In this document: piece by piece, positions 60,229 through 64,000 of the stretch
Numbering within the stretch: position 1 is the first letter of the stretch
Layout of the letters: every line of letters begins with the position of its first letter
Origin: Amaranthus tricolor
Taxonomy: Eukaryota > Streptophyta > Magnoliopsida > Caryophyllales > Amaranthaceae
Reading direction: 5' to 3'
NCBI RefSeq assembly: GCF_026212465.1
Contig: NC_080059.1
Span: 14,593,805 to 14,657,804, forward strand
DNA: 64,000 nt
Notes under the pieces: model-generated
What the model was told of the DNA's origin: nothing
Database searches by the model: none
Seen by the model: the letters and a program-made list of their open reading frames with translations, nothing else
Program-made: the position numbers and the translations under genes

Positions 60229-62759
60229 ATACATGTAACGGACAGTTCTTTTCCAAATACAGGTTTAATATAATATAATAGTAAATAATGCTAAGCGGAA
60301 GTCTATCGAACCGTGATTATTTCGAAAAAGAAACAAAACAAAACAGAATTTTCAATAAAAACAAAGACAAGGAAAACTTAAATCATTAAAATATAATTTT
60401 ACGTATTACATCTTTCGTTAATACATAATTATCGTTTTTACATACCCATAATATAAACTACATACTTATAATATCCTAATCTCACATAAACAATACAATA
60501 GCTTCTTAATAACTTCATGTAAAGTTACCTGCAGCATCTGCTCCCGAAATATGGGAACAGCCGATGGAAATCGGTCAGCTTTAAAAAAAACCGAGTATAA
60601 AAACTTACCGTAATTATGCAAGTATAGAGAATATATGCATTGCAACAAATAATATGTAAAAATAAGTGCATCACAGTAAAAAGTTATGCAAGGTATCTTA
60701 TGTATTGTAGGGAATTCATTTTTATATTAGATTCATTTATATATATTAAACTTCTGGTCCTTCTGCTTGAGTACCAGGGCGTGATTTACTAACACTTCTG
60801 CTTGAGTGTTAGGGCATGGAATCCGATTACTTATTTAATGAATGCAACACATATGATCTTTGTTTGATATATGTAAGGGCCTGTTAGGGTGAGGTAAACC
60901 AAAACCCCTAACTTAGTGGGAGTCGTCACTCCTCCAGTATAATGTTGCTCGAGCCACAGATCAGGTTAAACAACCTTACTGTGTTCGCCGTATTTTACGT
61001 GCCGGAAAACACGTCCCACGTTTTTTACATGCCGGAAGCATGGTTCGGCATTTCCTTACTATCAAGCCTTTTTATTATCATGTTACTGTTTTCATATAAA
61101 TGCAACATTACAATAACATACAATAGAAATAAATTCATTACGACTTACATACAAATAATCATTTATTACTATTAAAATCAAAACTAAATGGGTCTTTCGT
61201 ATTTATTTATAAATAAATTTCAATTATGCTTCATTATTTTCTTAATAACTTATTTTTAGATTTAATACATGAATAATTAATTTTCTTAAGATTAAAATCT
61301 ACATGAAATATTTTAAAATAAATAACTTATTATTAATTGAGTTGGTGTATATTCTTATTCACCAAAATAAATTAATTTTAATTATTATTTTCATTTTTCT
61401 TTCTTTTTTGCCTACAATAACAAATTAGATTATTAATTTATTTCTTTAAAATTTAAATATCACAAAAATTTTACAAAAAAAAAAAAATAATTTAAATGAA
61501 ATAAAAATACAGTTTTACTAAAATAAATTATTTTTTTCAGAAATAATTATTTTTAACCCAAATTTATGAATTTCTTTATTTTATGCATTTTTTTAGCAAA
61601 AATTAATAATAATATTTATACTTCACTATAATTCACGAAATCAATACAAAACTTATATTTCATATATATATATGTACAGAAAAATTTTCGTTTAAAAATA
61701 TTAATTTTTACTATTTTAATTAAAATTATTTCAGATTATGCGGTTTGTTTTTTTTAGAAAAACAATTAATAATAATATTTATACTCAACAATATTTCACG
61801 AAATTAATACACAGTCTATATCTCATATTTATATATGTACAGAAAAAATTTCGTTTAAAAATATTAATATTTACTATTTTAATTTAAATTATTTCAGATT
61901 TTGCGGTTTTTGGCAATTTCAAAGAATAAATCATATAAATTAAATTACAACGAATTAATTCACCAAAATTTCCAGAAAATGAAATTTAAATATAATAAAC
62001 ACATATAAAAATTTATGGGCATAATTTCATGTAAATAAATATATGTAAGAATTAATACCTTTACTAATATCACTATTAATTAATTCCCTTTGTTGTAGAA
62101 TTTTTAGCCACAAAATTAGCTTCCTCCCCTTGAATTTCTATAATTAACACTAAATACTATTATTAGAAAATTTTTGAGAATTTTTAGGAATTTTTCTAGG
62201 GTTTTTTTGGAATTTTTAGGAATTAGATTATCTTTGTGAAATTATTTTATTTTTTTTTTTTTCTGATTTCCTTCTTCTGTTTTTTTTTTTTTTTTTTCCA
62301 CGGCATGTTGGTCTTAAATAGGCCATGATTAGCAAAAATTATCTATTATCTAATTTTACTTCATGGGCAAGAAATAACAACAAAAATCCAAGATATTTAT
62401 TCTTGGTTTATGTAAGGGATAAGACTAAATTAAATATTTTGTCACCTAGCCTTAGTCTTGCCGCCCACTATTTTAGATTTTTACATTTTTTTTTTTTTTT
62501 TTTTATATTATATATATTTTTATTTTTAATAAATTAATATAGGAAATAAAAAGATTAAGTTATTGTAGGTAATTTAGCTAGACTTAATATTTAGGTAATT
62601 TATTTTAAGAGAAATAAATTATACATAAAAGAAAATCGAGAGCTTAAAAACGATTGGAATAAAAATTCGAAACGGCATTAAAAAGAAAATAATAAAACGA
62701 AATGATTATTGAATTTGTCAAAATATTTAAGATTAAGAAAAACGGTCTGTTACAATACA
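60229..62759. mobile_element. Putative solo LTR with 5-bp TSD (ATACA)
   Basis: 60,234-62,754 begins TGTAACGGACAG and ends CGGTCTGTTACA, with ATACA on both sides (60,229-60,233 and 62,755-62,759). 2,521 bp, AT-rich, no coding. Its size and lack of genes suggest a solo LTR. Two diverged copies of an AATAATAATATTTATACT block (61,605 and 61,768) lie within. Confidence 0.75.
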
Positions 62760-62830
62760 TAAATCCTAAAATGTAAATCTTCAATTAGCATACCTTAATT
62801 CAAGGGAAGAAGAAGATTCAAATCAAGATC

Positions 62831-63110
62831 TGAGTCTGTAAATCAAAATCAACAAAGAAAACGAAAATGAAAATCTGACTCTCAGTTTTGAAGATACTAA
62901 ATCGAAAACGAAAATGAAAAACTAAGAAAGCAATCAAAACAAATCTGAATTTGTAAAAGGTACACATAAGAAATCGAAAACAAGTGAAGATTTTTGGCAG
63001 ACTAAGAAATCAAGAGAAGAGGAACATTTTCGCAGAAGAAAACGAAAACTAAGAAATGAATCAAAAAAAATCGAAAAATAAAAACTATAAAATGGTAAAT
63101 TACTAATTTG
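62831..63110. repeat. Duplicated sequence of the MULE right arm
   Basis: 62,831-62,902 (TCTGTAAATCAAAATCAACA... to TTTTGAAGATAC) is a near-identical direct repeat of 60,165-60,232, which lies on the far side of the solo LTR. GCATACCTTAATT recurs at 62,789 and 63,109. These look like tandem duplications of the transposase leader. Confidence 0.7.
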
Positions 63111-63360
63111 CATACCTTAATTGAAGAGAAGAGGAAGATTTCGCAGAATAAATCGAAGGTTTTTCGAAGGTTTTGAAGGTTTTTCGAAGATTTCGCAGAA
63201 GAGAAAGTCCCTGTTCTTCAAAAAAACCGAATTTGCATTTTTTTTTTACTTGCCCTATTTTTTCCGGCTTGATATCCAGACCATTAGATCTTTGAGAAAT
63301 CGACGGCTCAAAATCCTTCTCACCCTTCTCATTTTCATACCCCTTCTCATTGGATCCCTC

Positions 63361-63363
<3 letters not shown>

Positions 63364-63393
<30 letters not shown>
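63364..63393. repeat. (TA)n run at the right end of the MULE
   Basis: Short pure TA run directly after the right terminal inverted repeat, counterpart of 50,401-50,519. Confidence 0.9.
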
Positions 63394-63396
<3 letters not shown>

Positions 63397-63810
63397 CATT
63401 AGCTATTACAAGCGGTTTTTTTTTTACTTTTAAAGAAAATAGTTGTTCATCTCCTTCTGGGTATATTCTTTGACATTTTCTCTTCTTTTCTTCAACATTT
63501 TCTTGCTCTTTCTTAATTTTTTTAAGGGCTTTTCTCTATCTTACTGCATCACTCTCTCAGCCTACATCTTGATTCTTCATATTCAAGCTTGTAAGTACTA
63601 ATTTTTGTTTTTGATTTATTAGTTTAATGTATAAGGATTTTTTGATTTTTGCGATCTTGTTTTTGATTTTTTCATTTGTACTTTTATTTTTGAAGCTGGT
63701 TTATTTCTTGAATATATTTTTATTTTAGATCTTGTTGTTGATATTTCTTCCAATTGTTTTTCGATCTTCATATTTTAGGGTTTTTTTAGTTAGATTTTGA
63801 TTTCTTTGAT

Positions 63811-63851
<41 letters not shown>

Positions 63852-64000
63852 GTGGTTGATTTTGCAAATTGATTTTATTTTGAGGAGGAAAGATTTTTTC
63901 AAATCCTATCATTTTCTCATTATTGAAGAAGACAATGAAGGTAAGTTAGAGTTTCATAATTATAGTGTTGATTGTGTTAGTATTATTGAAGTTTGTGTGT
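63394..64000 (+). other. Possible 5' leader of a gene continuing beyond the window
   Basis: A CT-rich stretch (63,440-63,590) is followed by AAGCTTGTAAGTACT (donor-like at 63,590), then T-rich sequence with a 30-base T run near 63,811-63,844. A second donor-like site, GACAATGAAGGTAAGTTA, lies near 63,930-63,945 and contains an ATG. The pattern suits a 5' UTR with introns, but no exon can be confirmed. Confidence 0.3.

Overview
This window is AT-rich plant nuclear DNA, most likely from a eudicot. The evidence is spliced genes with GT/AG introns, a plant-type FANCJ helicase, a plant GT92 glycosyltransferase and many plant transposon families: CACTA, MULE/FAR1, mariner, hAT-like, Ty3/gypsy, a Cassandra-type 5S-bearing LTR and tRNA-derived SINEs. 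The repeat flavour hints at Caryophyllales, but that is only a guess.

Layout. 1-9,888 is CACTA (En/Spm) DNA. The end of a plus-oriented derivative reaches 1,475. It abuts a large minus-oriented copy with decayed TNP2 and Transposase_24/Ulp1 genes. 11,372-12,173 is a small hAT-like element with 8-bp flanking repeats. 12,383-14,086 is an intact single-exon GT92 glycosyltransferase. 14,485-15,620 is a long-TIR element holding a 142-bp tandem repeat. 17,300-19,610 holds LTR debris abutting a broken mariner transposase.

20,500-37,125 (minus strand) is the main host gene, a FANCJ/BRIP1-type DNA-repair helicase. I could trace 26 exons in consistent phase, encoding about 1,200 codons. The C-terminal exon or exons are uncertain. 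Two copies of one MITE-like family, a TA microsatellite and a SINE scrap lie in its introns.

39,652-47,875 (plus) is a dead MuDR-type gene fused to a plant mobile domain (PMD). It is split by a 5.4-kb nested LTR-retrotransposon insertion with a perfect 5-bp target duplication (GCCTG). Inside that lie reverse-oriented gypsy pol remains and a Cassandra-type LTR carrying 5S rRNA sequence.

50,520-63,363 is the most interesting accessory unit, a FAR1/Jittery-like MULE with 48-bp terminal inverted repeats inserted into a TA microsatellite. It carries an apparently intact eight-exon gene on the plus strand (836 aa, plant-mobile-type N-terminal region plus a degenerate Ulp1-like C-terminal region). 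A convergent FAR1-like transposase gene on the minus strand is broken by a single TAG. The first intron of that transposase is almost entirely an 18-copy, 112-bp tandem array with a six-monomer higher-order period. The same monomer recurs in an intron and in spacers elsewhere in the element. A 2.5-kb putative solo LTR (TSD ATACA) lies inside it.

All gene models come from reading frames and splice-phase consistency by eye. No database searches were run, and family names rest on recognised motifs.
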